Shown: positions 27,812 to 36,485 of the stretch, piece by piece
Numbering within the stretch: position 1 is the stretch's first letter
Layout: each line of letters opens with the position of its first letter
DNA from: Gammaproteobacteria bacterium
GTDB lineage: Bacteria > Pseudomonadota > Gammaproteobacteria > Nitrosococcales > Methylophagaceae
Assembly (NCBI GenBank): GCA_028598975.1
Contig: JAQRMU010000050.1
Location: forward strand, 1 to 44,651
DNA: 44,651 nt
Reading direction: 5' to 3'
Program-made: the position numbers and the translations under genes
The notes under the pieces: model-generated
Databases searched by the model: none
What the model was told of the DNA's origin: nothing
What the model saw: the letters and a program-made list of their open reading frames with translations, nothing else

Positions 27812-29230
27812 TTACTTTGGAGCCATAAACATACTTTTATATTTTAAAGTAATGTTTGAATCGGATAATACTTCACCTGTAAATATAAGCGATGTTACAC
27901 CTTCTTTCAGCTTATCTTCTGACACACGCACTAATGCAGTTACAGGAACAACTTTTCCAGGTTCAACAGTCATTAATTTTAAACCATGCAATGTCGCACC
28001 ATCTAAACCCTTAATATCAAACCTAATCTCTAGCGTTTCTTTTGTTTTATTTAATAACTTGATTGTATATTTATTCTGAACTGAACCATCACTTAAACGA
28101 ACAAATAAGGGTTGTCTCTCATGCACAACCTTAAACTCTGTCGGTGATAAATTCATAAATCCGTAAATAATACCTGACATCGCACCCAATAATATTAGTG
28201 CGTATATAATTACTCTGAAACGCTTATACAAGGGTATTGCTTTTGCATTGTGATGCAATTCTTTATACGATGCGTAACGAATTAAACCTCTTGGCTGTTT
28301 AACCTTATCCATAATACTGTCACAGGCATCAATACACATTCCACATGTAATACAGCCATCTTGTTGGCCTTTGCGAATATCAATACCAGTTGGACAAACG
28401 GCCACACACACATTACAGTCCACACAACTGCCCTTAGCAGAATTGTCTTGCCCTTTTTTAATCCGACCGCGAGGTTCACCACGTTCAGCATCATAGGATG
28501 GCAAGATAGTATCCTGATCATACATAACACCTTGTAAACGAGCATATGGGCATAACCAGAAACAGACTTGCTCCCGCATAAAACCAGCAAATGTATATGT
28601 ACCAAATGTAAACGCGGCAATAATGACTGCAGCTGTTACCGAAACCTGGAGGCTAAATAAGTTATTCCATAAGTTAAATGCATCCGTAAACCAAGCTACA
28701 AACGAAATTCCTGTTAATAAACCAATCGATAACCATAGTGTATGTTTAAATGCTTTTCGACTAACTTTATTCACTGTCCAAGCTGCATTATTGAACTTCA
28801 TCGCCTTTTGTGGCGTGTTCCCTTCAAGCTTACCCTCTAGCCATGTGAAAATATCCGTCCAGACTGTTTGAAAGCAAAAATACCCACAAAACACTCGCCC
28901 CGCAATACTGGTAACAGCAGCAAGTAAAATAGCAAAAAAAAGTAACGTCAATGAGAGCATCCAGATATCCTGTGGATAAATGGTAATATCAAAAATATTA
29001 AATTGACGGTTCGGAAGATCAAATAAAATTGCTTGTGAATCGTTCCAACGTAGGTATGGGCCTAAAAAAAGTACTGACCAAATTGACATACCAAGCCACT
29101 TTAAAGTACGGAACCGCCCAGCCAACCGCTTTGCAACGATTTTGATACCACCAGTATTAATATGCCACTCAGACACTTCTTCATAGAGTTCATCTACACT
29201 TGTTGTCTGTTTCTTTGATTCTTCACTCAC
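27812..29230 (-). CDS. ccoG: CcoG/FixG/RdxA, membrane-bound 2x[4Fe-4S] protein
   Basis: This 472-residue protein has about five transmembrane segments, a CGYFC pair in the membrane (C115/C119), and a ferredoxin-type segment with CVDCNVCVAVCPTGID and CITCGMCIDACD. A periplasmic Ig-like C-terminal domain follows. CcoG is a copper reductase that hands Cu(I) to the cbb3 assembly path. The start is GTG (29228-29230) with TTAGGAG 7 bases upstream. It begins the ccoGHIS operon behind its own extended -10 promoter. Confidence 0.95.
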   Translation of the reverse strand: MSEESKKQTTSVDELYEEVSEWHINTGGIKIVAKRLAGRFRTLKWLGMSIWSVLFLGPYLRWNDSQAILFDLPNRQFNIFDITIYPQDIWMLSLTLLFFAILLAAVTSIAGRVFCGYFCFQTVWTDIFTWLEGKLEGNTPQKAMKFNNAAWTVNKVSRKAFKHTLWLSIGLLTGISFVAWFTDAFNLWNNLFSLQVSVTAAVIIAAFTFGTYTFAGFMREQVCFWLCPYARLQGVMYDQDTILPSYDAERGEPRGRIKKGQDNSAKGSCVDCNVCVAVCPTGIDIRKGQQDGCITCGMCIDACDSIMDKVKQPRGLIRYASYKELHHNAKAIPLYKRFRVIIYALILLGAMSGIIYGFMNLSPTEFKVVHERQPLFVRLSDGSVQNKYTIKLLNKTKETLEIRFDIKGLDGATLHGLKLMTVEPGKVVPVTALVRVSEDKLKEGVTSLIFTGEVLSDSNITLKYKSMFMAPK

Positions 29231-29260
29231 AAGATTCTCCTAACTGTTCATTTGTAAGAA

Positions 29261-29269
29261 ATTATAGCA
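29261..29269 (-). promoter_or_regulatory. Extended -10 promoter of ccoG
   Basis: On the minus strand TGCTATAAT is a perfect TGn-TATAAT element. Transcription would start near 29254, giving a 24-base leader with a good Shine-Dalgarno. No consensus -35 is seen; a palindrome occupies that place. It lies just after the ccoNOQP terminator. Confidence 0.65.
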
Positions 29270-29282
29270 TATTCGCAGGAAT

Positions 29283-29298
29283 ATAAGCATTTGCTTAT
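29283..29298. promoter_or_regulatory. Perfect 7-2-7 palindrome over the ccoG -35 region
   Basis: ATAAGCA-TT-TGCTTAT is a perfect inverted repeat centred near -36 from the predicted ccoG start. This is where an activator replacing a missing -35 box would bind, or where a repressor could block polymerase. It does not match the FNR box. The binding protein is unknown. Confidence 0.4.
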
Positions 29299-29324
29299 CT
29301 TGGTTTTAGCAATCTATTTTCAAT

Positions 29325-29351
29325 AAAAAAAGCCGGCATAAAGCCGGCTTT
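29325..29351 (-). terminator. Strong intrinsic terminator of the ccoNOQP transcript
   Basis: A nine-pair perfect stem AAAGCCGGC / GCCGGCTTT with a five-base loop is followed on the minus strand by seven T. It lies 20 bases after the 39-residue ORF and separates ccoNOQP from ccoGHIS. Confidence 0.93.
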
Positions 29352-29370
29352 AAATTGATTAATTTAACTG

Positions 29371-29490
29371 TTAATCGTCAGATTTATCTTCATTAATATG
29401 CTTCAATGCATAATGTACAAAGTAAGCAAGCCCGGCAATCATTGCAACAACACTTGCAATTACGGATATGGAAACCCAATCTACATTCAT
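29371..29490 (-). CDS. 39-residue single-helix membrane protein at the end of the ccoNOQP transcript
   Basis: The ATG at 29488-29490, with GGAG 7 bases upstream, opens a 39-residue ORF. It starts MNVDWVS, has one transmembrane helix (about 7-29, ending GLAYFVHYAL), and ends with a charged tail (KHINEDKSDD). It lies 47 bases after ccoP and before the operon terminator, so it is transcribed with the oxidase subunits. Position, size and topology recall small accessory subunits of cbb3 oxidases such as CcoM of Pseudomonas stutzeri; I cannot confirm homology. The ribosome-binding site, protein-like composition and operon position support a real gene. Confidence 0.65.
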   Translation of the reverse strand: MNVDWVSISVIASVVAMIAGLAYFVHYALKHINEDKSDD

Positions 29491-29537
29491 AATAACTCTC
29501 CAATTTCTATAGAAATAATAAATCTCTACAAGTTATA

Positions 29538-30497
29538 TTATTGACCACCACCGAACTGGTGTACATAAACAGTTAACTTCTTAATATCTGTTTCTGTTAA
29601 ACGTTCAGCTTCATCGCCTTCCAGCTCATCAGACCAATCAATGTCGTTAGGATCTTCATCATCGGCAATGGCATCAGCTCGAACTTGTAACATGATCGCA
29701 AGTTTTTCACTCCACTGAGGCATAACAGCAATACGTGTTTTAGGGTCAGAAGCATCATTCACACCATGTAAAATAGTATGACGAATTTGCTCTTCATCGC
29801 CAGAAAAACGCCAGATTTTATCGGTTAAGTTTGCAGACCCCATCGCTTTGATACCCTTGGCATCAGCCCCATGACATGCAAAACAACCTTTAGCATTAAA
29901 CAATGCAAGACCAGCCTCATTTGCCGTACCATTTGCGCTATCAACAACAAACTTCACTAATTGATCAACTTCTGCTTCAGTAAGTAAGTCTTTATGCGCC
30001 ATCATCGTACCTGCACGACCATTAGCAATACTCATTTGGATATCATTAAGTGAACCACCAAATAACCAGTCATCATCAGTAAGGTTAGGATAACCAGCAC
30101 CTTCTGCTGGAGCTCCGCCTGTACCATGACATGCAGCACAGTTATCACCGTAAAGTACCTTGCTTGAACCAATGGCATAATTTAGCATTTCTGCATCTGC
30201 AAGAATCTCTTCTACACTCATTGCAGCTAAACGCGTTTCAGATGGTGCTCGAATCGCTTCTACCTTGGCAAGGTCTTCTTTATACTCTTTAATCTGCGTC
30301 CAACCAAGCAAACCTTTAGTACTATCATTAACTAATGGTAATGATGGGTAAAGAATAAAGTAAACAATAACCATTATCCCACTTAACCAAAGTGAATTTA
30401 GCCACCAACGTGGACATGGATTATTTAGTTCTCTAATCCCATCCCATACATGGCCAGTATCTTCCACTTGAGCAGGGTTACTCTTTTTATCTGCCAT
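29538..30497 (-). CDS. ccoP: cbb3-type cytochrome c oxidase subunit III (diheme CcoP)
   Basis: This 319-residue subunit has a CcoP N-terminal region with one transmembrane helix (about 33-55) after DGIRELNNPCPRWW. Two cytochrome c domains follow, with CAACH (C120-H124) and CFACH (C205-H209). Met ligands are expected in the MAHKD and MPQWS regions. It passes electrons to CcoO and CcoN. It lies one base after ccoQ in the ccoNOQP operon. Confidence 0.97.
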   Translation of the reverse strand: MADKKSNPAQVEDTGHVWDGIRELNNPCPRWWLNSLWLSGIMVIVYFILYPSLPLVNDSTKGLLGWTQIKEYKEDLAKVEAIRAPSETRLAAMSVEEILADAEMLNYAIGSSKVLYGDNCAACHGTGGAPAEGAGYPNLTDDDWLFGGSLNDIQMSIANGRAGTMMAHKDLLTEAEVDQLVKFVVDSANGTANEAGLALFNAKGCFACHGADAKGIKAMGSANLTDKIWRFSGDEEQIRHTILHGVNDASDPKTRIAVMPQWSEKLAIMLQVRADAIADDEDPNDIDWSDELEGDEAERLTETDIKKLTVYVHQFGGGQ

Positions 30498-30498
30498 C

Positions 30499-30720
30499 TT
30501 ATTTCTCCGATTCTATATCGTTTTCATCTAAAAGCATGGTGCGATGTGATTCGATCTCTTCTTTATTTTTAGGATTCAAGACCCAAACATAGGCAACAAA
30601 AATCACTAAAAATACAACCACAGTCAACACAAGCCCAAACCAGTCTGTACCTGTCATTGCACTCCATTCAGTATGGAAATACTCTTGAAGTTTAGTCACG
30701 GTAATCTCTACCTGGTTCAA
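30499..30720 (-). CDS. ccoQ: cbb3 oxidase subunit CcoQ
   Basis: This 73-residue protein has one transmembrane helix ([21 protein letters not shown]) and a charged C-terminus starting [12 protein letters not shown], the CcoQ pattern. It stabilises the CcoP interaction. The ATG at 30720 lies 29 bases inside ccoO; an internal ATG at 30657 with GGAG 4 bases upstream would give a shorter product. The segment before the helix ([13 protein letters not shown]) resembles longer CcoQ forms, so the longer start is kept. Confidence 0.85.
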   Translation of the reverse strand: MNQVEITVTKLQEYFHTEWSAMTGTDWFGLVLTVVVFLVIFVAYVWVLNPKNKEEIESHRTMLLDENDIESEK

Positions 30721-31390
30721 ATTTAATCATGGTACCTAATACTTGAAGGTAAGCAACCATTGCATCCATTTCAGTTTTACCTTCAACTGAAGCTGCTGCA
30801 CCCTTGATATCTTCATCAGTATAAGGTACACCCAAAACTCTCATCGCTTTTACACGTTTTTCGATGCCGACACCATCAATAGTAGCGTCATCTAACCACG
30901 GGTAATTTGGCATTATTGATTCAGGTACTACACTACGTGGAGCACGTAGATGTTGTCTATGCCATTCGTCAGAGTATTTACCACCTAAACGAGCGATATC
31001 TGGACCAGTACGTTTAGAGCCCCATTGGAATGGGTGATCATACTTAGATTCAACAGCTAATGAGTAATGACCGTAACGATCTTTCTCATCACGGAAAGGA
31101 CGAATCATTTGTGAATGACACAAGTAACAACCTTCACGTTGATAGACATCACGTCCAGCCAATTCTAAAGCTGTATATGGACGCACACCTTCTAACTCTT
31201 TGTACAGAGGATTTCCATCTTCATCCACATGTGCTGTGTCTTCAAACGTTGAATCTAAATAGAATAAAGGAACGATTTCTACGATCCCACCAACTGACAC
31301 AATCATAGCGGTTGCTAAGACAAGTGCCCATACGTTTTTTTCCAGTTTCTCTTGAAAGGATACTGGTTTATTTGAGTTATGTTCAGACAT
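30692..31390 (-). CDS. ccoO: cbb3-type cytochrome c oxidase subunit II (monoheme CcoO)
   Basis: This 232-residue membrane-anchored cytochrome c has a transmembrane helix at about 20-43, then heme-binding CYLCH (C88, C91, H92) followed by SQMIRPF, and a late Met-containing region (SIMPNYPWL) for axial ligation. It transfers electrons to the CcoN active site. It follows ccoN by 11 bases and overlaps ccoQ. Confidence 0.97.
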   Translation of the reverse strand: MSEHNSNKPVSFQEKLEKNVWALVLATAMIVSVGGIVEIVPLFYLDSTFEDTAHVDEDGNPLYKELEGVRPYTALELAGRDVYQREGCYLCHSQMIRPFRDEKDRYGHYSLAVESKYDHPFQWGSKRTGPDIARLGGKYSDEWHRQHLRAPRSVVPESIMPNYPWLDDATIDGVGIEKRVKAMRVLGVPYTDEDIKGAAASVEGKTEMDAMVAYLQVLGTMIKFEPGRDYRD

Positions 31391-31401
31391 TCCAGTCTCC
31401 T

Positions 31402-32829
31402 TTAAATAACAGCGTTAGCTGTAGCTGCAGACTTCGCAGATGAATCAGCAATAGCTTTACGAATAGTGACAGTAACATTAAATAACATCACGCATGCACC
31501 TAGGAAGAAGATTAATCCACCTGCAGCACGCATCGCATAATATGGATGCATTTGGGCAACTGATTCAACGAATGTGTAAGCCAAGTTACCGTAATCATCA
31601 TATGCACGCCACATTAGACCTTGCATGATTCCAGATACCCACATCGCAGTGATGTAAACAACCGTACCAATTGTTGCCATCCAGAAGTGTAAGTTAACTA
31701 ACTTAACAGACCAGATAGTTGTACCCCATAGGCGTTCAACCATATGGTAAATAGCACCAATAGATACCATTGCAACCCAACCTAATGCACCAGCATGTAC
31801 ATGACCGATAGTCCAGTCAGTGTAATGAGATAAAGCATTGACTGTTTTAGCCGCCATAACAGGGCCTTCGAATGTAGACATTGCATAGAATGCTAATGAT
31901 ACGATTAGGAAACGTAAGATGTAATCTGTACGTAATTTATCCCAAGCACCACTTAATGTGAACATACCATTAATCGCACCACCCCAAGATGGGATGATCA
32001 TCGCTAATGAGATAGCGGCACCTAATGAACCGGTCCAATCTGGTAATGCAGTGTATTGAAGGTGATGAGCACCTAACCATACATAACCAAATGTTAAAGC
32101 CCAGAAATGGATAACTGATAAACGGTAAGAATAAATAGGACGATTAGCTTGTTTAGGAACGAAGTAATACATAATCCCTAAGAAACCAGCAGTTAGGAAG
32201 AAACCTACCGCATTATGTCCCCACCACCACTGAATCATAGCATCTTGTACACCAGAATAAATTGAGTAAGATTTAAACAATTCAACTGGGATAGATAAGC
32301 TATTCACGACATGTAAGTACGTGATCATAATCATCATCGCTAAGAAGAACCAGTTTGCTACGTAGATATGAGATACCTTTCGAGTAGCTAACGTCATGAT
32401 GAAGTTAAAGCTATATGCTAACCAAACGACAGCAATTAAAATATCAATTGGCCATTCTAATTCTGCATACTCTTTAGATTGTGTAATACCTAAAGGAAGC
32501 GTAATTACGGCACTGACAATCACAAGATTCCAGCCCCAGAATGTAAACCAAGCCAGCTTATCACTCCACAACCGTACACCTGATGTACGTTGCACAATGT
32601 AATAAGCTGTTGCCATTAACGTTGAACCACCAAATGCAAAAATTACTGCATTAGTATGTAACGGACGTAAACGACCAAAACTAATATACGGATTATCGAA
32701 GTTAAGAACTGGCCATGCCAATTCAGAGGCGATATACACACCTATTCCCGTACCAACTACTAAGTAAACGACTGCCATGTAGGCAAACCATTTCACTATT
32801 TGAAAACTATATTGCTGTTCCGCTTGCAT
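31402..32829 (-). CDS. ccoN: cbb3-type cytochrome c oxidase catalytic subunit I (CcoN)
   Basis: This heme-copper oxidase of 475 residues (from ATG 32829) has about twelve transmembrane helices. Histidine ligands are visible in RPLHTN (H58, low-spin heme), [11 protein letters not shown] (CuB), GAHHLQYT (CuB pair) and [10 protein letters not shown] (hemes). It reduces oxygen to water with high affinity. The open frame extends to 32862, but [10 protein letters not shown] is the usual beginning and an AAGGG lies 10-12 bases upstream. It heads ccoNOQP with an FNR-type box upstream. Confidence 0.97.
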   Translation of the reverse strand: MQAEQQYSFQIVKWFAYMAVVYLVVGTGIGVYIASELAWPVLNFDNPYISFGRLRPLHTNAVIFAFGGSTLMATAYYIVQRTSGVRLWSDKLAWFTFWGWNLVIVSAVITLPLGITQSKEYAELEWPIDILIAVVWLAYSFNFIMTLATRKVSHIYVANWFFLAMMIMITYLHVVNSLSIPVELFKSYSIYSGVQDAMIQWWWGHNAVGFFLTAGFLGIMYYFVPKQANRPIYSYRLSVIHFWALTFGYVWLGAHHLQYTALPDWTGSLGAAISLAMIIPSWGGAINGMFTLSGAWDKLRTDYILRFLIVSLAFYAMSTFEGPVMAAKTVNALSHYTDWTIGHVHAGALGWVAMVSIGAIYHMVERLWGTTIWSVKLVNLHFWMATIGTVVYITAMWVSGIMQGLMWRAYDDYGNLAYTFVESVAQMHPYYAMRAAGGLIFFLGACVMLFNVTVTIRKAIADSSAKSAATANAVI

Positions 32830-32968
32830 AGCGACCACACCCTTTCTATCAATGAAAAACACTAACTCAACCCTTCATAATATAAAGGTGTTGACCCATT
32901 CCATCACGCTTATCTATAAAGCACGCTGCATTTTACAGCACTTTTTCTATCACACTGTCATCCATTAC

Positions 32969-32982
32969 ATGATCTAGATCAA
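32969..32982 (-). promoter_or_regulatory. FNR/ANR-type oxygen-regulator box upstream of ccoN
   Basis: On the minus strand TTGATCTAGATCAT matches the FNR consensus TTGAT-N4-ATCAA at nine of ten defined positions. It is centred about 146 bases before the ccoN ATG. FNR/ANR control of cbb3 operons is well established. Spacing to the best -10 (TAAAAT, 32930-32935) would put the site near -52, which is atypical, so the start site is unsure. Confidence 0.75.
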
Positions 32983-33101
32983 GTAACGGGTAAAAAGCCA
33001 TATCAGAAGATTATTTGCCTTATTAATACTCGTAGGAACGATTGTCCATCCTTCACTGTCTAAGGTCAAGCCTTTAACTAAAGGTGTATTTCAACACGGT
33101 C

Positions 33102-33206
33102 ATGAAAATCACGGTAAATCATTACTTTATGTGGAATGCCTATTGGACAATAGGTTTAGCTATACACGTAGAAGTGGTACGGATTTTTTATGCTTGCGTC
33201 AATTAA
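33102..33206 (+). pseudogene. Possible remnant of a small 2TM-domain protein
   Basis: A 34-residue reading contains YFMWNAYWTIGLAIHVEVV, which recalls the second helix of 2TM-domain proteins (a W-x-x-GIGLAIH pattern). The first helix is not visible in the same frame and there is no Shine-Dalgarno. It ends 9 bases from the convergent Mth938-like gene. This is a weak similarity judged by eye; chance is quite possible. Confidence 0.2.
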
Positions 33207-33214
33207 CACTAAGC

Positions 33215-33595
33215 TTAATCAAACTTTACAACTAAAACGACATGTCGTCCTTCCGCTGCTAATAAATTATATGTTCGACAAGCAGCACCTATCAGCATAG
33301 ATTCGACACCAATCGCTTGCTGAGAAAGTGTCACTAAAACGTGGGGGGAAAGCTGTTGTTCAGCTACTTTGCTTAGAATTAGAACTTCGGGCTCTAAGGC
33401 CTTTAAATAATCTAACTCATTGGGTTCAACAACATCAGATATTGTTTTATTCGGAACAACTAAGGTGGGAGTGAGGATAAAGTTTTCCTCTAAACGTAAT
33501 AAATCCAGGCTATTACGCGATCTTATGACGACATGATTATCGTCATAAGAAGTAATTTCATTAATGTCTGAGTGAGACTCCAGACTCAATTTCAT
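33215..33595 (-). CDS. Mth938-like (DUF498) domain protein
   Basis: This 126-residue protein ends with GVESMLIGAACRTYNLLAAEGRHVVLVV, typical of the Mth938/DUF498/NDUFAF3-like family. No biochemical role is firmly established for bacterial members; the mitochondrial relative NDUFAF3 helps assemble complex I. It lies 9 bases after ihfB and probably ends the rpsA-ihfB gene series. Length is standard. Confidence 0.85.
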   Translation of the reverse strand: MKLSLESHSDINEITSYDDNHVVIRSRNSLDLLRLEENFILTPTLVVPNKTISDVVEPNELDYLKALEPEVLILSKVAEQQLSPHVLVTLSQQAIGVESMLIGAACRTYNLLAAEGRHVVLVVKFD

Positions 33596-33604
33596 ACCTG
33601 AGGT

Positions 33605-33895
33605 TTAAAAACCAGCGGCATCATTAACACGATCACGTAATTCTTTACCAGGCTTGAAATGAGGCACATATTTTTCACTCAATTCAACTGACTCACCACT
33701 TTTAGGGTTACGACCAACTCTAGGTGGACGGTGGTGCAAAGTGAAACTTCCAAAGCCACGAATCTCAATCCGTTCGCCACTTGATAAGTTATCACTCATT
33801 TGTTCAAGTATTAATCTTACTGCTAACTCAACATCACGATAGTTTAATAGTGATTGTTTTTCAGATAATATTTCAATCAAATCTGATTTTGTCAT
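33605..33895 (-). CDS. ihfB: Integration host factor, beta subunit
   Basis: This 96-residue DNA-bending protein of the HU/IHF family has the beta-arm [10 protein letters not shown]...[13 protein letters not shown] and a C-terminal [14 protein letters not shown]. The RPPRxGRNPK arm, location after rpsA and sequence fit IHF-beta over HU or IHF-alpha. It pairs with IHF-alpha in recombination, replication and sigma-54 promoter looping; PilR targets need such bending in relatives. A terminator separates it from rpsA, so it probably has its own promoter. Confidence 0.95.
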   Translation of the reverse strand: MTKSDLIEILSEKQSLLNYRDVELAVRLILEQMSDNLSSGERIEIRGFGSFTLHHRPPRVGRNPKSGESVELSEKYVPHFKPGKELRDRVNDAAGF

Positions 33896-33968
33896 ATTTA
33901 TTAATTTCCTTAGAATAATCCCGAAGGCTTACTCTATGCCACAAAATGTTTATAACTAATGTACTAAT

Positions 33969-34002
33969 AAAAAAATAAGCACCCAAACTAATGTCTGGGT
34001 GC
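33969..34002 (-). terminator. Intrinsic terminator after rpsA
   Basis: A seven-pair GC-rich stem GCACCCA / TGGGTGC with a ten-base loop is followed on the minus strand by TTA and seven T. It lies 22 bases after the rpsA stop and before ihfB. Confidence 0.85.
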
Positions 34003-34023
34003 CTATTATTTATTCAAGAAATC

Positions 34024-35700
34024 TTAACTATCGTCTTGATCCATTTGCGCTTTCAACAAATCACCTAATGTTGTAGCACCATCGCTAGACACATTAGAGT
34101 ATTCTTTCAACGCTTCTGACTCTTCTTCAGAATCTTTCGCTTTGATTGATAGCGTTAGAGTACGATCTTTACGAGACGTGCCTGTAAATTTAGCTTCAAC
34201 TTCATCGCCGACTGATAATACTTTACTTGCATCTTCAGTACGTTCACGTGAGATATCAGCAACACGGATGTAACCTTCGATACCTTCAGCTAGTGTTACT
34301 GTTGCACCACGTGCATCAACTTCACTTACTGTACCAGTAACAACGCTACCACGTGGGTTCTCAGACATGTATTCAGAGAACGGATCAGATTGCATTTGCT
34401 TAACGCCTAATGAAATGCGCTCACGCTCAGGATCAATCGCCAATACAACAGCTTCTAAATCATCACCTTTCTTATAGTCACGAATTAAGTCTTCGTTTTC
34501 TTCATCCCAAGAAAGATCAGATAAGTGAATAAGTCCATCAATACCACCATCAAGACCGATGAATACACCAAAGTCTGTGATTGATTTGATTGAACCAGAT
34601 ACTTTATCGCCCTTGTTATGAGTCATTGCAAACTCTTCCCAAGGATTTGGTTTGCACTGTTTCATACCTAAAGAGATACGACGACGTTCAGCATCAATAT
34701 CTAAGACCATAACGCTAACTTCATCACCTAATTGAACAACTTTAGATGGATGTACATTTTTGTTAGTCCAGTCCATTTCAGACATGTGAACCAAACCTTC
34801 AACACCATCTTCAATCTCAACAAAGCAACCGTAGTCAGCAATATTTGTAACTTTACCTTGTAGGCGGCTAGTGTTCGGGTAGCGGTTAGCAATATCTTGC
34901 CAAGGATCGCTGCCCATTTGTTTCAAGCCTAGAGATACACGTTCACGCTCTTTATCAAACTTAAGAACTTGACATTCGATCTCATCACCAATAGTAACAA
35001 CTTCAGATGGGTGTTTAACACGCTTCCAAGCCATATCTGTGATATGTAGAAGACCATCAATACCACCAAGGTCAACGAATGCACCGTAGTCAGTAAGGTT
35101 TTTAACCACACCTTTAACGATTTTATCTTCTTCTAATGTTTCTAATAACGCTTCACGTTCAACACTGTTTTCTGCTTCCATGATTGCACGGCGAGAAACA
35201 ACGATGTTGTTACGTGGACGATCAAGTTTGATTAACTTGAACTCAAGCTCTTTGCCTTCTAGGTGAGACGTATCACGAAGTGGACGAACATCAACTAATG
35301 AACCAGGTAGGAAAGCACGGATGTTTTCAAGTTCAACAGTGAAACCACCTTTTACTTTACCAGTCATCACACCAGTAACAGTTTCGTTGCCTTCAAATGC
35401 ATGTTCTAGTTTGATCCATGCTTCAGCAGCTTTGGCTTTTTCACGAGATAGTTGAGTTGCACCAAAACCATCTTCTAATGTTTCTAAAGAAACATCTACC
35501 AAATCACCAACTTCAACAGTGATTTCACCTTTTTCGTTATAAAATTCTTCTACAGGAATGGCGCCTTCTGATTTCAAACCAGCATTAACCATTACAACAT
35601 CAGAACCAACACTTACAACCATACCAGATACGATCTTACCTGGTTGCATAGGTGTTAAATTTAAACTCTCTTCAAAGAGATCAGCAAAGCTTTCGCTCAT
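34024..35700 (-). CDS. rpsA: 30S ribosomal protein S1
   Basis: This 558-residue protein consists of six S1 RNA-binding repeats. Repeats 3-6 are recognisable by GxxxxDYGxFVxxxGxxGLxHxS motifs (for example [21 protein letters not shown]). S1 unfolds mRNA at the 30S platform and is essential for most leadered mRNAs. Length equals the E. coli protein (557). The ATG has an AAGGAT upstream and a structured leader that may mediate S1 autoregulation. It is flanked by cmk and ihfB as in most gammaproteobacteria. Confidence 0.98.
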   Translation of the reverse strand: MSESFADLFEESLNLTPMQPGKIVSGMVVSVGSDVVMVNAGLKSEGAIPVEEFYNEKGEITVEVGDLVDVSLETLEDGFGATQLSREKAKAAEAWIKLEHAFEGNETVTGVMTGKVKGGFTVELENIRAFLPGSLVDVRPLRDTSHLEGKELEFKLIKLDRPRNNIVVSRRAIMEAENSVEREALLETLEEDKIVKGVVKNLTDYGAFVDLGGIDGLLHITDMAWKRVKHPSEVVTIGDEIECQVLKFDKERERVSLGLKQMGSDPWQDIANRYPNTSRLQGKVTNIADYGCFVEIEDGVEGLVHMSEMDWTNKNVHPSKVVQLGDEVSVMVLDIDAERRRISLGMKQCKPNPWEEFAMTHNKGDKVSGSIKSITDFGVFIGLDGGIDGLIHLSDLSWDEENEDLIRDYKKGDDLEAVVLAIDPERERISLGVKQMQSDPFSEYMSENPRGSVVTGTVSEVDARGATVTLAEGIEGYIRVADISRERTEDASKVLSVGDEVEAKFTGTSRKDRTLTLSIKAKDSEEESEALKEYSNVSSDGATTLGDLLKAQMDQDDS

Positions 35701-35714
35701 TATTATTTATCCTT

Positions 35715-35741
35715 GGTTTTGACTAACAAACTCACAAAACC
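35715..35741 (-). promoter_or_regulatory. rpsA leader hairpin next to the ribosome-binding site
   Basis: On the minus strand GGTTTTG and CAAAACC form a perfect seven-pair stem with a 13-base loop. The AAGGA Shine-Dalgarno follows immediately. A second small hairpin (CCTGC/GCAGG, 35754-35767) lies upstream. Stem-loops before the rpsA start are the basis of S1 autoregulation in E. coli; here the parallel is an inference. Confidence 0.4.
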
Positions 35742-35772
35742 GCTTTATAAATGCCTGCTAAAGCAGGACGTT

Positions 35773-35810
35773 AAAAAAACTTATCGATAATATTATTTCT
35801 TATTGATAAG
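35773..35810 (-). terminator. Terminator between cmk and rpsA
   Basis: On the minus strand CTTATCAATAA and TTATCGATAAG form an eleven-position stem with one mismatch and a nine-base loop, followed by seven T. It starts 6 bases after the cmk stop. The A/T-rich stem may allow partial read-through into rpsA. Confidence 0.7.
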
Positions 35811-35816
35811 ACTCAA

Positions 35817-36485
35817 TTACACATCAGCACACAATGTGCTCACATGTTCAAATACTGCTTCAATTCCCATACTCGTAGAATCCAGTTCAACTGCATCAAT
35901 AGCAGGCCTTAATGGCGCTACATCTCGTTGGCTGTCTCTGTCATCTCGTTCAGAAATTTCAGCTTCAAGAGCGGAAATATTACTCTCAATTCCTTTCTCT
36001 TTCAACTGCTTATATCGTCTTTCTGCTCGTACCCGAGCGCTAGCAGTCAAATATACTTTATGTTTTGCATCGGGAAAAACAACTGTTCCCATATCTCGAC
36101 CATCAGTCACCAAGCCCGGTAACTGACGAAAATCATGTTGACGATTTAATAATGCAGCACGAACTAAAGGTAAAGCTGCAACCTTAGATGCCGCGTTACC
36201 CGCTTGTTCACTACGTATAAGAAGACTCACATCTTCACCTTCAAGTAAAACGATTAGTGATTCACCATTCAGTGAAAAAACTAAATCTAGGCTCTCAGCC
36301 ATGTCAGAAAGTTTTTCTTCATCTGCCAAATCAACGTTATGTTTGATTGCTGCCTGAGCCAATACTCGATAGATCGCACCACTATCTAAATAGTGCCAAC
36401 CTAGCTTTTTGGCCATAAGTTGCGCAACGGTGCCTTTGCCTGAACCACTGGGCCCATCAATGGTTAATACGGGAATATCAGTCAT
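35817..36485 (-). CDS. cmk: Cytidylate kinase
   Basis: This 222-residue kinase has the P-loop [10 protein letters not shown] near the N-terminus, then the CMP-binding segments YLDSGAIYR and [14 protein letters not shown], and the lid region RAERRYKQL. It phosphorylates CMP and dCMP. Its start overlaps the aroA stop by eight bases, so the two are coupled. The aroA-cmk-rpsA order is the classical gammaproteobacterial arrangement. Confidence 0.97.
   Translation of the reverse strand: MTDIPVLTIDGPSGSGKGTVAQLMAKKLGWHYLDSGAIYRVLAQAAIKHNVDLADEEKLSDMAESLDLVFSLNGESLIVLLEGEDVSLLIRSEQAGNAASKVAALPLVRAALLNRQHDFRQLPGLVTDGRDMGTVVFPDAKHKVYLTASARVRAERRYKQLKEKGIESNISALEAEISERDDRDSQRDVAPLRPAIDAVELDSTSMGIEAVFEHVSTLCADV

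Larger units (their letters stand above)
32830..33214. other. Intergenic region upstream of ccoN
   Basis: This stretch of nearly 400 bases holds the ccoN promoter region. Visible in it are the FNR/ANR-type box (32969-32982), a TAAAAT on the minus strand (32930-32935) that could serve as a -10, and a possible small gene remnant on the plus strand at 33102-33206. Nothing else coding is convincing on either strand. Confidence 0.6.

Noticed and set aside
29283-29298. ATAAGCA-TT-TGCTTAT as an FNR box or a terminator
   Set aside because: It lacks the TTGAT/ATCAA half-sites, has only a two-base loop and no T tract, and lies just upstream of an extended -10, so an operator reading fits better.
34024-35700. 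Internal repeats in rpsA as a DNA repeat array
   Set aside because: They are the six diverged S1 domains of the protein, expected for rpsA.
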